From Ovis canadensis (taxonomy: Eukaryota > Chordata > Mammalia > Artiodactyla > Bovidae), in NCBI RefSeq assembly GCF_042477335.2, contig NC_091248.1, positions 118,572,501 through 118,636,500 of the forward strand: a stretch of 64,000 nucleotides of DNA. The letters run 5' to 3'. Under the pieces are notes generated by a model. It saw nothing but the letters and a program-made list of their open reading frames with translations. It had not been told where the DNA came from and did not search any database. The position numbers and the translations under genes are program-made. Each line of letters opens with the position of its first letter. The first letter of the stretch is position 1. This document shows positions 32,101 to 44,224 of the stretch, in pieces.

Positions 32101-32683
32101 TTTTGAAGATAGTATAAAAAAAATGTAAACCATCTTCCTAATAAATTTTATATTAATTATATGTTAAAATGATAGTTTAGATTTTCTAGGTTAAATAAAA
32201 TATGTATTAACATTTCAGCTGTTTCTTCTTTTTCTAATGTGACAACTAGAAATCTTAAATGACATGTGCAGCTCACACCATCTAGCCATCGGACTGTATA
32301 ATAGGGCAACACTTCTCTAAGTGTGGGGTTCCCCAACCACACCTTTGAGAGTGGCCAGGGGCTGTTTATCTCTGATTCCTGACACCCAAGGCTGACCCAC
32401 GGAATCAGAATCTTTTCAGAAACCCACACTTCACCAAGCTTGCCAGGTGATTCTCCCCACACTAAATCTTGAGAACTGCTACTATACAGAGGGTAGGTGA
32501 GGGTGGCAGTGAGCCAACAGAGAATTAATTACATCTTAGTTCACATCAGTATATATTTATTGTGGAAATGAAACAACCTACCTTTTGGAAACAGGAAGGA
32601 AATCTATTGCAAGCCAGAAGGAACAAATGCATCAAAGCAGATTAACCTTTTTAACACACATACTCTCCTTCTAAAGAAAGGGC
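32101..32683. other. Intergenic spacer, mostly unique
   Basis: GCTGACCCACGGAATCAGAA near 32392 resembles an old MER5-type hAT fragment (minus). No gene. Confidence 0.45.
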
Positions 32684-32945
32684 TGGACTTCCCTGGCGGT
32701 CTGGTGGTTAAGAATCTGCCTGTCAATGTAGGGGATACGGGTTTGATCTCTGGTATGGCAGGATTCCACATGGTTCAGGGTAAATAAACCTGTGCGTCAC
32801 AACTACTGCGGCCACACGACCGTGCTCTGTAACCAGAAAACCCACCACGATGAGAAGCCCGCACATCACAACTAGAGGAAGCCTGTACACAGCAACAAAG
32901 ACCCACTGCAGCCAAAAATAAATTTTAAAAAGAAAAGAAAGGGTT
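32684..32945 (+). mobile_element. CHR-type SINE
   Basis: GGACTTCCCTGGCGGTCTGG head. AGACCCACTGCAGCCAAAAA before the A-rich tail. Confidence 0.88.
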
Positions 32946-33384
32946 ATGTGAAGCAGGAGTTCACAAGGCAGATCAGCAATATACCTATACCAAACCCCTG
33001 AGCAATTTTCAGAAGAGACAGTGAGCAGGCAGTCATTAAGAAGGAGAAGGAAAACCGAGTGGATCAGGGGAAAGTAGGCAGAGAAGAAAGAGGCTGAGCC
33101 ATGAGGCGAAGGGTTCACACCAATCCTCCTTCATTTATCTGTATATCAGTCTTGACCAACACTCGAAAACCTCCTCAGCTTCTAGGATGATGCATTCTGC
33201 GGGTTATCTGGAATTAAATACTCCTACCAACAGATTTATATATGTGAGAACAAGTTCATCTGAACACTAGCAACCTGTAATTAGCCACTGTGGGCTCTGT
33301 TGAAATGATGGGGCTGGGACAGAAGGGTTGGAAGTGGAGCAGCTTTCCTGGCTGAGGGCACACATAGGTCTGCTTTGAAAACTT
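32946..33384. other. Intergenic spacer, unique
   Basis: No feature recognised. Confidence 0.4.
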
Positions 33385-34655
33385 CAGTTCAGTTCAGTCG
33401 CTCAGTCATGTCCAACTCTTTGAGACCCCACGGACTACAGCACGCCAGGCTTTCTTGTCCATCACCAACTCCCGGAGCTTACTCAAACTCACTGAGTGGT
33501 TGATGCCATCCAACCATCTCATCCTCTGTCATCCCCTTCTCCTCCCATCTTCAATGTTTCCCAGCATCAGGGTGTTTTCCAATGAGTCAGTTATTCGCAT
33601 CAGGTGGCCAAAGTATTGGAGCTCCAGCTTCAGCATCAGTCCTTCCAATGAATACTCAGGACTGATTTCCTTTAGGATTAACTGGTTGGATCTCCTTGCA
33701 GTCCAAGGGACTCTCAAGAGTCTTCTCTAACACCACAGTTCAAAAGCATCAATTCTTCGGTGCCCAGCTTTCTTTACAGCCCAACTCTCTCATCCGTACA
33801 GGACTACTGAAAAAACCATAGCTTTGACTAGATGGACCTCTGTTGGCGAAGTAATGTCTCTGCTTTTCAATATGTTGTCTAGGTTGGTCATAGCTTTTCT
33901 TCCAAGGAGCAAGCGTCTTTTAATTTCATGGCTGCAGTCACCATCTGCAGTGATTTTTAGAGCCCCCAAAAGTAAAGTCTGCCACTGTTTCCATTGTTTC
34001 CCCATCTATTTGCCAAGAGGTGATGGGACCAGATGCCATGATCTTCTGAATGTTGAGTTTTAAGCCAACTTTTTCACTCTCCTCTTTCACTTTCATCAAG
34101 AGGCTCTTTAGCTTTTTCTTCACTTTCTGCCTTAAGGGTGGTGTCATCTGCATATCAGCAATCTTGATTCCAGCTTGTGCTTCATCCAGCCCAGCATTTC
34201 GCATGATGTACTCTGCATATAAGTTAAATAAGCAGGGTGACAATATACAGACTTGATGTACTCCTTTCCCATGGAACCAGTCTGTTGTTCCATGTTCAGT
34301 TCTAACTGTTGCTTCTTGACCTACATGCAGATTTCTCAGGAGGCACATCTCCTGGTCTGGTATTCCCATCTCTTGAAGAATTTTCCACAGTTTGTTGTGA
34401 TCCACAGTCTAAGGCTTTGGCGTAGTCAATAAAGCAGATGTTTTTCTGGAACTCTCTTGCTTTTTTGATGATCCAGCGGATGTTGGCAATTTGCTCTCTG
34501 GTTCCTCTGCCTTTTCTGAATCCAGCTTGAACATCTGAAAGTTCACCGTTCACATACTGTTGAAGCCTGGCTTGGAGGACTGAGCAGTACATTGCTAGCT
34601 GTGTGAGATGAGTGCAATTGTGTGGCAGTTTGCACATTCTTTGGCACTGCCTTTC
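33385..34655 (-). mobile_element. BovB LINE, 3' copy of about 1.27 kb
   Basis: (CAGTT)n start, full reverse 3' end, then reverse-transcriptase C-terminal coding on the minus strand: 34302-34637 has SDVQAGFRKGRGTREQIAN and 33938-34405 has DHNKLWKIL. The two parts are in different frames, so it is not functional. Confidence 0.95.
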
Positions 34656-34948
34656 TTTGGAAAGAGGTGCAGGCTTTTCTGAAGTTCAGCACAGGCTCGC
34701 AGGGCACTAGAAGCTCACCCAAGTGAGTTCTGCTTTAGAGCTATGGTGGAAGAAGGCTCTGTGTTGACTGACTGCTGGTGATTTTCTCACATCTGCAAAA
34801 CTGTATGGTTGTTAACGATATGAAATTAAGTTCTAAAGGGACATTTTGAAAGAATAAAAAGATTATGAATGCCTCTATTTCGTCTGCCAGTGTCAAGTAC
34901 ATTTCCTTGTGTAAGTACATTTTTCAGTTAATATTTCATTGTTGGGGG
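34656..34948. other. Intergenic spacer
   Basis: Nothing recognised. Confidence 0.4.
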
Positions 34949-35085
34949 ACTTCCCTGGTGGTCCAGTGGCTAATACTCTGGGCTCCCAATGCAGGGGCCC
35001 AGGTTTGATTCCTGGTCTGGGAATTAGATCCCCCCCTGCCACAACTAAGACCCTGTGCAGCCAAATAAATATTTTTTTAAAAATT
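34949..35085 (+). mobile_element. CHR-type SINE, first of two in tandem
   Basis: GGACTTCCCTGGTGGTCCAG head, then CTGTGCAGCCAAATAAATAT. Confidence 0.87.
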
Positions 35086-35093
35086 CACTGTTG

Positions 35094-35232
35094 CGACTTC
35101 CCTAACAGACCAGTGTTTAAGGCTTCATGCTTCTACTGCAGGGGGCACAGGTTTGATTCCTGGTGGGGGAACTAAGATTCCACATGCTGCAGGGCATGGC
35201 CAAAAATTTTCAAAAACCAATGTAAATAAAAT
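35094..35232 (+). mobile_element. CHR-type SINE, second of two in tandem
   Basis: GCGACTTCCCTAACAGACCA head (diverged), then GGGCATGGCCAAAAATTTTC. Confidence 0.82.
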
Positions 35233-35384
35233 TTTAAAAATTTATTGTTCATAGATTATTCCTAAATCTCTTCCCCACTCTATTACTAAAAAGGTCTACT
35301 AATAGTAATAGTACTACTATGGTAATAATAATGGCAAACACATTACTATGCAATTACTATATGCCTGACACTGTACCAAACTTT

Positions 35385-35508
35385 TTGTTTTTTGTTTTTT
35401 TTGGCAGCTTGGCTTGGAGGATCTTAGTTCCCCAACCAGGGATGGAACCCCGAACCCACTGCAGTGGAAGCACAGAGTCCTAATCTCTGGACTGCCAGGA
35501 AAGTCCCC
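35385..35508 (-). mobile_element. CHR-type SINE, truncated
   Basis: T-rich start and TTGGCAGCTTGGCTTGGAGG. The head ends ACTGCCAGGAAAGTCCCC. Confidence 0.84.
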
Positions 35509-35524
35509 AAGGATTTTATTTATA

Positions 35525-35735
35525 CTTTGTTGTTTACTCTCTAAGTCATGTCCGGTTCTTTTAAAACCCCATGGACTCTAGCCTGCCAGTCTCCTCTGTC
35601 CATGGGATTTCCTAGACAAGAATACTGGAGTGGGTTGCCATTTCCTTCTCCGGGGGTCTTCCCAATCCAGGGATCGAACCCGCATCTCCTGCTGGGCAGT
35701 CGGATTCTTTACCACTGAGCTGCCAAGGAAGCCAT
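35525..35735 (-). mobile_element. Bov-tA SINE
   Basis: TTTGTTGTTTACTCTCTAAG start. The head ends GAGCTGCCAAGGAAGCC. Confidence 0.88.
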
Positions 35736-35737
35736 AA

Positions 35738-35925
35738 CTCAGTGTATCCTATCAGCTATCTTTTGAAGTAGGTATTATTTGTAACTCTTATCTTAAAAAT
35801 GAGGTCATGAGACATGGAGAGATTAAAGTCACACAGCTAGTGAGTGGCAGAGCCAGGATTCAAACCCAAATCATCTGGCTCCGGAGCCCACTCAACAGTT
35901 GTGCTATATGCTTTCTCAGACAATG
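35738..35925 (+). mobile_element. MIR SINE (ancient)
   Basis: CACACAGCTAGTGAGTGGCA and GCCAGGATTCAAACCCAAAT are diagnostic MIR sequences. Confidence 0.88.
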
Positions 35926-35975
35926 ATCAGTATTGGATTTGGGCTCTATCACATTAACCCCTCATCACCCTCTAC

Positions 35976-36000
35976 ACACACACACACACACACACACACC
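35976..36000 (+). repeat. (CA)n microsatellite
   Basis: About 11-12 uninterrupted CA units, the longest dinucleotide run in the window and a candidate polymorphic marker. Confidence 0.9.
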
Positions 36001-37308
36001 CCAACACACAACTACACTCACTGGGAGATAAACTCTCATACGTAGGTTTTCATAGCCTTCAAAGAACACTTGTGCAGCTCTCTCTATATGAGAAGCTGAA
36101 GGGGAGAAAAGGCAGTGAGGAAGGGGCAGGGTGGGGAAAGGGTAGCAGGTTGGGGGCACTGGGTGAGTCCTATCTAACTTCGGGGGAGTTATGGAGGAGC
36201 TGTGCCTGAAATATGCCTGGCCCAGGCTGAGCGCTCTGCCTTTTGAACAGGGATGATGTAGAAACTCGAGTTCCCTCCTATGTAAGGTGACGTGGTTGTG
36301 ATCCAGGGCCAACCAGGGTGGCTTCTGCCAGCCTGATGTCGAGCCATCACAGCCCAAGGCTTAGACTGAGAGGAGGAAGCCCCCAGCAGCACACCTCAGG
36401 GCTCCCACAGGTGTTTTGCAACCCTCCCTGAGACTGACAAGAGGTTCCAAGGGATTCATATCACCAAGGCAATAACAGTGCCTGCTGAATTTCTTTCATT
36501 TTCAACAATATCAGTATAATCTGTTCAAGAGCTTGTGATCAATTATTGAATGAACATGTGTAAATCTCACAATTCCCAAACGACTCCCTAGTTGGTTTAC
36601 CATTAGCAGAAGGGAAGCTGTAAAATGTTCTTGACGTCATACAGTTTCTTCTGAACCATACATTGTTTAATTTATACCCCGAAATAACTGCCAAAAACTG
36701 GAAGCTCCAGGAATGCTAAAATTAAAGTGCAAGTTAAGAGGTAGCACACAATAGGTGACAGTTCTGCAAAGTCATTCAAAGATTGCTCCTCACCTGAATA
36801 GAAGTTGCTTTTACTATCATTGCAACTTTCATTTACTTATTCTTACATAGTATATCAAGATGTCTCTAGAACTTGAATAGACTAACTTTTAAAAGAGATC
36901 ACAGAGTGATAATTATACTCAATGAGTTTTTTATTCATTTGGGAATAAAAATTACCCACACATAAGTTTAATAATGTGTAATAATTGTGTTAATTTTTAG
37001 AAAGTCGATTACAAATAGCAGCCTGAAACCTCATCCAATCTAGAAATGAAATTCCAATTACAGAAATAAAATTAACATTTATAGAAATACCAAATCAGTT
37101 ATTTTTTCAAAGAATATAGGCATTCTCCATATAAAAGCTTGTATGTGTGTGGCAGTTGTCTGTCAGTATTTTATTGTCTAGATAGCTCCAAAACAAAACA
37201 TAGGTTATTTTAAAATTCAGCAATGCTTTAATGTAAATAAAAATAACTGAGTGAACATCATTTTAGTGGGAAAAAAATTAGTATATCCGAACTATGAATT
37301 TCATTGTT
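36001..37308. other. Intergenic spacer, mostly unique, AT-rich
   Basis: About 1.3 kb free of young SINEs. No exon with splice sites is seen. A region this free of insertions may include conserved noncoding DNA. Confidence 0.45.
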
Positions 37309-37309
37309 G

Positions 37310-37495
37310 GTGACAGGTGATAGATCAACATTATAAATGTAATTAATGCCACTGAATTATATCCTTAACATTTTTGATATTTATTATTTTACCACAATTT
37401 TAAAAAATGTATTATAACAAAACCCATTGAACTGTGTACTTAAATAAGTGAATTGTGTGGTATATGAATTACATCTCACTAAAGCTGTAAAAAAG
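37310..37495 (+). mobile_element. Old L1 (L1M-type) 3' end
   Basis: AATGCCACTGAATTATATCC and TTATTTTACCACAATTTTAA, then a second tail-like unit TGAACTGTGTACTTAAATAA. Confidence 0.72.
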
Positions 37496-37988
37496 AATCT
37501 TAAAATGAGCTCAAAAGGGCCTAAGGAGAAAATAATTGCATTTTAAATAAATTTTATAACCTTTAATAATTTATCAGCCATTAGTATTGCTTTTTAACTT
37601 TAATCATTGTATATCATACAAAAACACTGAAACATTTTTAAATACCTAAGGGAATTACCAAGATTATATATTACTGAGGAAAAACTAAGAAAGGGATTTG
37701 TCACTTGGGAAAAGGAAAAGAGGTGAGTAACACTGGCTTTAGAAAAGTTCATATTTTTTTCCAGTGTAACACTTTTAGTAATTTTTTCTTCTGCTGCACA
37801 CTGAAGAAAAAATTACGTTACAGAAAAGCTGAGATCCCACAAAAAGTGACTCTCTCAACATGATTGTGTACATTGACTTTGTAGAGCATTTTGACATGGG
37901 CAGAGATGTAGCTATTACTCAGGTAGCCCCTCAAGAGATTTAAGTCCTTTGCTGGCTATTTACAATATGAACCTGAGAAGTCAATTCC
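37496..37988. other. Intergenic spacer
   Basis: Nothing recognised. Confidence 0.4.
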
Positions 37989-37989
37989 A

Positions 37990-38680
37990 TGCTTCCCTGA
38001 TAGCTCAGTTGGTAAGGAATCCGCCTGTAATATGGTGTGGGTTTTGAACTGTGGTGTTGGAGAAGACTCTTGAGAGTTGCTTGGACTGCAAGGAGATCAA
38101 CTCAGTCAATCTCAAAGGAAATCAGTCCTGAATATTCATTGGAAGGACTGATGCTGAAGCTGAAACTCCAATACTTTGGGCACCTGATGAGAAGAACTGA
38201 TTCATTGGTAAAGACCCTGATGCTGGGAAAGACTGAAGGCACGAGGAGAAGGGGACAACAAAGGATGAGATGGTTGGATGGCATCACTGACTCAATGGAC
38301 ATGAGTTTGAGCAGGCTCAGAAAGTTGGTGGTGGACAGGGAGGCCTGGCGTGCTACAGTCCATGGGGTCACAAAGAGTCAGACACGACTGAGCGACTGAA
38401 CTGAACTGCAATGTAGGAGACCCCAGTTTGATTCCTGGGTCAGGAAGATCTGCTGGAAAAGAGATAAGCTACACACTCCAATATTCTTGGGCTCCCCTGG
38501 TGGCTCAGCTGGCAAAGAATCTCCTGCAATGCAGGAGGCCTGGATTCAATCCCTGGGTTGGGAGAAGGGAAAGGCTACCCACTCCAGTACTCTGGCCTAG
38601 AGAATTCCAAAGACTATATAGTCCATGGTGGTCGCAGAGTTGGACTCAATTGAGTTACTTTCACTTTCTTTTCACTTTTA
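37990..38680 (+). mobile_element. Bov-tA SINE interrupted by a BovB fragment
   Basis: Head GCTTCCCTGATAGCTCAGTT at 37990-38033. It resumes at 38407 with GCAATGTAGGAGACCCCAGT and then a second tRNA unit and A-unit ending near 38680. Confidence 0.85.
38036..38406 (+). mobile_element. BovB 3' fragment nested in Bov-tA
   Basis: GTTTTGAACTGTGGTGTTGG through GACTGAGCGACTGAACTGAA. Encodes a broken BovB C-terminal piece. Confidence 0.9.
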
Positions 38681-39200
38681 AGTCACTTCCTCTGTGGGGG
38701 CTTTAGTATTCTCAACTGGAAGAAGAGAAGGCTGGACTAGAGAATGCATTTATGTCCTGGCATGGGATGCGCCACTGCACCTGCTGAACATACCAGGTCC
38801 CAGCCCTGCAGCTCTGCTTCTGTACGTCTGGACCAGGATCCATAATTTGTACTTATTAGAAGTGTCTTCAAAGCATAAGGAGATTCCCACACATCAGTCC
38901 ACAGACCAACAGTTGTATCACAGACTAGAACCCATCTGTTGCTCCTACCAGCTCGCCAAGCTTCAGCACCCAACGCCTTAGTGGCTGGAGACCACAGAGA
39001 TATAAGCAGAAGTGGAAATGCCAAAGGAATTCCTAAATGCCTCAAGGAATGCCCATAATTAGGAGGAAGAGAAAGGACGCACGAAGTCTGAAGAAACGAG
39101 AACTAGATGGTGTCAACCAGTGCTAAGCAAGGGACTGCACAATATGCCTGGTCCCAGGCCAAGAAGTACAGAAACCAGAGCCTTAGAAATCTTTGTATCA
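38681..39200. other. Intergenic spacer, possible MIR/LTR trace
   Basis: No gene recognised. Confidence 0.4.
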
Positions 39201-39201
39201 G

Positions 39202-39515
39202 TCCCTTGGACAGCAAGGAGATCAAACCAGTCGATCCTAAAAGAAATCAACCCTGAATATTCATTGGAAGGACTGATGCTGAATCTCCAATACTTTGGCT
39301 ATCTAATGTGGAGAGCTGACGCATTAGAAAAGACCCTGATGATGGGAAAGATAGAAGGGAGCAGGAGAAGGATCCAACAGAGGATGAGATGGCTGGATGG
39401 CAATATGGACTCAATGGACATGAGTTTGAGCAAACTCCAGGAGATAGTGAAGGACAGAGATGCTCGGCATGCTGCGGTTCCTTGGGGTCACAACATGACT
39501 TAGTGACTGAACAAT
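39202..39515 (+). mobile_element. BovB 3' fragment
   Basis: GTCCCTTGGACAGCAAGGAG through TGACTTAGTGACTGAACAAT. Confidence 0.9.
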
Positions 39516-39519
39516 TTGG

Positions 39520-39735
39520 TGGGCTTCCCTGGTGGTGCTGGCATAAAGAGCCTACGTGCCCAACGCAGGACACAGAAGAGACGTGGGTTAGATCCCTGGG
39601 TTGAGAAGATCCCCTGGAGGAGGGCACAGCAACCCACTGCAGTGTGCTTGCCTGGAGAATCCCATGGACAGAGGCACCTGGTGCGTTATGGTCCATGAGG
39701 TCACTAAGAATCGGACACGAATCAGTCTGGAATTG
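39520..39735 (+). mobile_element. Bov-tA SINE
   Basis: GGGCTTCCCTGGTGGTGCTG head. A-unit ends AATCGGACACGAATCAGTCT. Confidence 0.88.
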
Positions 39736-39867
39736 CCACAACATCCAATTTTAGGTCTGTTGAAATCAATTTAACAACAACTTCGGAATTGTACTTTGAA
39801 GAATGTTTTTCATCTAATTTTCCTAACAATGTATTTGCCTTTCACAGAAGCTCTGGATCACGATGAA

Positions 39868-40063
39868 CCGGAATTTTTTTTCTTGGCTGTGCTGGGTCTT
39901 TCTCGAGGAGCATGGGCTTCTCTAGTTGTGGAGCACGGGCTCTAGAGTGCAAGGGCTTAGTTGTTCCACAGCACGTGGGATCTTAGTTCCCTGACCGGGG
40001 ATGGAATCTGCCTCCGCATTGGCAGGAGGATTCTTAACCAATGGACCCCCAGGGAAGCCCCTG
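39868..40063 (-). mobile_element. CHR-type SINE
   Basis: TTTTTTTTCTTGGCTGTGCT start. The head ends GGACCCCCAGGGAAGCCCC. Confidence 0.87.
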
Positions 40064-40299
40064 GAATTTTTTTTTTTAAGACAATTAGTCTTTTTGCCAT
40101 TTGAAAGACACAGGTGTAAAATAACATTAAAGACTGGGGAGAACAGTGATCTATTTCACCTATTGCTGCAAAAAGCCAAAGACAAAGGTGCCTGCAATTC
40201 CTGAATTTGGCAGGACCCTCGCTGGAGGCCCTTGGCAATGCCCTTTTGGGAAAATGATGAGGCAAGTCTGCTACATGCAGCACAGTCTCCGTGAGTCTG

Positions 40300-40515
40300 G
40301 CCTCTAATCAGAAGGTGTGACGTCTGAAGCCTGCTCCACCGCTTATCAACTGTGAAACCACACGCAAATGATGTAACGCGAGTTTCAGTTTCCACCATTG
40401 TAAACCAGAGACACCATTCACTTCAGATTGCTCGGAGGGGTAAACGAGAACTGCAGTGGTAATTAAGCACAGGGCCCGACACCCCATGCATTCAGTAAAT
40501 GGTAGCTACCCCTTG
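40300..40515 (+). mobile_element. MIR SINE (ancient)
   Basis: CCGCTTATCAACTGTGAAAC and GCATTCAGTAAATGGTAGCT are MIR segments. Confidence 0.72.
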
Positions 40516-40696
40516 TTCGAGAACTCTCACACTGAGAATGGAAGAATTCGTTGGTAGCTGGAGACAAGCAAAGGTTTTTTAAATATTGGGAAGACTACTT
40601 CTAGGTAGTTAGACTCAGGAATTATTCATGGACTGTGTGAACCCAAACTGCTAATCGCAGTGAAAACCTGAAAATAATCTAAAACAATACAGAATT

Positions 40697-41022
40697 GGGG
40701 TTTCCCTGGTGGTTCAGTGGTAAAGAATCTGCCTGCCAACACAAGAGACACGGGTTCAATCTCTGGTCTGGGAGGATCTCACGTGCCACAGAGCAACTCA
40801 GCCCACGGAACACAACTATCAAGCCTGTGCTCTTAGAGCCCAGGAACAGCAACTACTGAGCCCGCGAGCTACAACTCCTGAAGCCAAGCCCCCTAGAGTC
40901 TGTGCTCCACAGGAGAAGCCTAGCATTGCAACTGGAGAATAGCCACTGCAGTCCACAACTAGAGAAACACCTGCACGGCAGTGAGGCCCAGCAGAGCCAA
41001 AATGAAGCTTAAAAAAAAAATA
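40697..41022 (+). mobile_element. CHR-type SINE, near full length
   Basis: GGGTTTCCCTGGTGGTTCAG head. CAGCAGAGCCAAAATGAAGC before the A tail. Confidence 0.88.
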
Positions 41023-41121
41023 CAGGATTGTTACATAAATTCTGCACAGCTTTTAAAAACGTAGTAACGACTATATGTGATCTGAGCCACAGTCAGCTCC
41101 CGGTCTTATTTTTGCTGACTG

Positions 41122-41895
41122 ACACCACCCTTATGGCAGAAAGTGAAGAGGAACTAAAAAGCCTCTTGATGAAAGTGAAAAAGGAGAGTGAAAAAGTTGG
41201 CTTAAAGCTCAACATTCAGAAAACTAAGTGATCATGGCATCCGGTCCCATCACTTCATGGCAAATAGATGGGGAAACAGTGAAAACAGTGGCTGACTTTA
41301 TTTTTCTGGGCTCCAAAATCACTGCAGATGGTGATTGCAGCCATGAAATTAAAAGATTCTTACTACTTGGAAGGAAAGTTATGACCAACCTAGACAGCAT
41401 ATTAAAAAGCAGAGACATTACTTTGTCAACAAAGGTCCATCTAGCCAAGGCTATGGTTTTTCCAGTGGTCATGTATGGATGTGAGAGTTACACTATAAAG
41501 AAAGCTGAGTGCCAAAGAATTGGTGCTTTTGAACTGTAGTGTTGGAGAAGACTCTTGAGAGTCCCTTGGACTGCAAGGAGATCCAACCAGTCTATCCTAA
41601 AGGAAATCAGTCCTGAGTGTTCATTGGAAGGACTGATGTCAAAGCTGAAACTCCAATACTTTGGCCACCTGATGGGAAGAGCTGACTCATTGGAAAAGAC
41701 TCTGATGCTGGGAAAGATTGAGGGCAGGAGAAGGGGACAACAGAGGATGAGATGGCTGGATGGCATCACCGACTCAATGGACATGAGTCTGAGTGAACTC
41801 CAGGAGTTGGTGATGGACAGGGAGGCCTGGCGTGCTTCAATTCATGGGGTCGCAGAGTCGGACACGACTGAGCAACTGAACTGAACTGAACTATG
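41122..41895 (+). mobile_element. BovB 3' copy
   Basis: CTGACACCACCCTTATGGCA start and (TGAAC)n end at about 41880-41892. Frames 41228-41539 and 41555-41884 hold adjacent BovB C-terminal pieces separated by a stop after CTTTTGAACTG. Confidence 0.94.
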
Positions 41896-41897
41896 TA

Positions 41898-42105
41898 TGG
41901 GCTTCCCTGGTGGCTCAGTGGTAAAGAATCCACCTGCAATGCAGGGGACACAGGAGATGGGAGTTCAATCCCTGGGGGGGGGGAACATCCCCTGGAGAAG
42001 GAAATGGCACCCATGCCAGTACTTTGCCTGGGAAACCTCATGGATAGTTGAGCGTGCTGTGCTACAGTCCATTGGATCTCAAAAGAGTCAAACATGAGTT
42101 AGCCA
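41898..42105 (+). mobile_element. Bov-tA SINE
   Basis: GGGCTTCCCTGGTGGCTCAG head. A G9 run at about 41976-41984 inside. A-unit ends CAAACATGAGTTAGCC. Confidence 0.9.
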
Positions 42106-42111
42106 CAAAAC

Positions 42112-42262
42112 ACATATGAAGTAGATAATAAGGACCCACGGTATAGCACAGGGAACTCTACTCGATACTCCATAATGACCTACATGGGAATGAGTGGACA
42201 CATGTATAACTGACTCACTTTGCTGTACACCTGCAACTAACACAACAGTGTAAATCAACTAT
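42112..42262 (+). mobile_element. LINE-like 3' tail fragment
   Basis: ACCCACGGTATAGCACAGGG, TATAACTGACTCACTTTGCT and CAACAGTGTAAATCAACTAT form a tail common in ruminant genomes, probably of L1. The exact family was not decided. Confidence 0.6.
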
Positions 42263-42357
42263 CCACTCAGTCGTGTGTGACTCTGCAACCCCACGGACTC
42301 TTCTGTCCATGGGATTTCCCAGGCGAGGATACTGGAGTGGGTTGCCATTGCCTTCTA
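42262..42357 (-). mobile_element. Bov-A/Bov-tA fragment
   Basis: CACTCAGTCGTGTGTGACTC to GTTGCCATTGCCTTCT. Confidence 0.82.
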
Positions 42358-42837
42358 ATTAAAAAAAAAAAGACGGGTTAAAGTTGTTTAATGCGGTAAA
42401 AAATGTTCACCAATAGGGTAAATAAAAGGTTAAAAAGAAAGCATATTCTAATACACACAAAAAAGGAGATACACACAGGAAGAAAACTACCCATGGTATT
42501 AGAAAGATATAAACTGAAGAGCTATTTCTTGATGTATTAGTGTAAAATTACTGAATGACACATTGCTACAAACTTAGCGGTTTAAAACACATTTATTATC
42601 GCATAGTTTCTGTGAAGTGCGGTCACAGCTGAGGTGGATTCTCTGCTTGTTCTCACGGGGCTGAGAGCAAGGTGTCAGGTCTCTTGCGGGTCTCAGGTGC
42701 TTCTTCCAAACCCACTGGTTGTTGGCGGAATTCATTCTCTCTGGTTGCAGGACTGAGGTCTTTGTTTTCCTGCCAGTTTAAGATTTTTTTTGGATGTGGA
42801 CCATTTTTAAAGTCTTTATTGAATGTTACAATATTGC

Positions 42838-42962
42838 TTCTATTTTATGAGTTTTTGGCCACAAGGCATGTGGGATCTTAGTTCCCCCACCAGAGATTGA
42901 ACTCACACACCCTCTGCATTGGAAGCTCAGAGTCTTATCCACCAGACCACCAATGAAGTCCC
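42838..42962 (-). mobile_element. CHR-type SINE, truncated
   Basis: TTTTGGCCACAAGGCATGTG. The head ends ACCACCAATGAAGTCCCCC. Confidence 0.84.
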
Positions 42963-43970
42963 CCTCAACACATGGTGTTTGACATGGGTGTCTGCTTTCA
43001 GCCAAGCCAGCTGGGGCCCAGCTCTCCACTTTCTCTTTGGTAACCAGCCAGTGAATAGGCAAAGAAAGGCAAAGAGCACCCTCCCTTCATTTCGGTGCCC
43101 ATCTTTGCCCTTCTTTCTTCACAACTGTGTTACAAACCAATATGTGTAACGCACTGTCTCAAGCTGCAGTGCGTAGACTTCTATGTCTCTGTTCCAATGA
43201 CTTCCAGAGTGCCTAAGACTGTAGGATACGACAGCAGTGTTTAAAGAACTTTGACTATCACCGCTATTAAGAAACAGTTTACATTTCTAGCTGGTAAAAC
43301 ATGACCTTATCACATGAGATGCACTGATATAAATATACCATTCATCTGCTTAAATGCTGCTTGTGGCCCATGAATTGTTCTCCTAATCCATGAATCCATC
43401 ACCCACAGTGAACAGCACCGCTTTGGAGGGGAGGTCCCAGGTCTCTGCCACTCCTTGGTTCATACGGTATGATTAGCAAGCCAGCCACTTCAACACACTG
43501 AGTCTCAGACACTTAAACTAGACTGTAAGTTAGGGGGAAGAGTTGTGTTTTGGCCATCTTTGAAGCCCACAGAATGTAAACAAAGCATATCCTCTAAAAC
43601 TAAATTTCTTATATTTCCATCTCCTGGTGTTATTTCATAGCTAGAAATAACAACAAAAAATCATTCCCCCTAAACTTTGAGGCTTTAGGCCTCCACAGTG
43701 TCAAGAGAAAACAGATATTCAAGTCAGAAAGGCTGACTAAAGAGATGGTGGTGAGGAAGAATGTAAATCTGCTATTCAAGACACCCAGAAAACTTGAGCT
43801 ACATCTAGACAGGAAGCAAATGGTGGCAGATCTATGTAAAGACGCAAAGGTGGAGTCGAAAACCATTAAGGATTCCTTCCTGAAACTGCTGTTCTCACTT
43901 GCAAAATTAGACAAATACTGGCCTTAACTGCTTTCCAGACTTATGAGGCTCCATTAAGAAAAAAATTTTA
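42963..43970. other. Intergenic spacer, unique (about 1 kb)
   Basis: No gene is supported. Overlapping short frames on both strands at 43630-43927 (60 and 94 residues) have no recognisable motif or splice context. Confidence 0.5.
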
Positions 43971-43971
43971 G

Positions 43972-44218
43972 GGGCTTCCCTGGTGGCTCAGTGGTAAAGA
44001 ATCTGCCTGCTAATGCAGGAGACACAGGTTCAGTCCCTGATCTGGGAAGATCCCACGTGCTGTGCAGCAACTAAGCCCGTGTGCCACAGCTATTGAGCCT
44101 GTGCCTAGGGCCTGCTCTACAAGCCACTCCAATGAGAAGCCCAAAGCCACAATTAGAGAGTAGCCCCTATTTTGCCAAAACTAAAGGAGAAAAAAATAAA
44201 AAGCCTACACAGCAAGTA
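43972..44218 (+). mobile_element. CHR-type SINE
   Basis: GGGGCTTCCCTGGTGGCTCA head. AAAGCCTACACAGCAAGTAA at the end. Confidence 0.87.
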
Positions 44219-44224
44219 AGAAGA

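Noticed and set aside
35976-36000. CRISPR-like or satellite array
   Set aside because: It is a simple CA microsatellite. No spaced direct repeats of CRISPR type occur in the window, and the genome is mammalian.
43630-43927. Overlapping frames of 60 (plus) and 94 (minus) codons in unique intergenic DNA as a small gene
   Set aside because: No motif, no splice sites or poly(A) context, and no promoter signal. Two opposite frames are equally open, as expected by chance.
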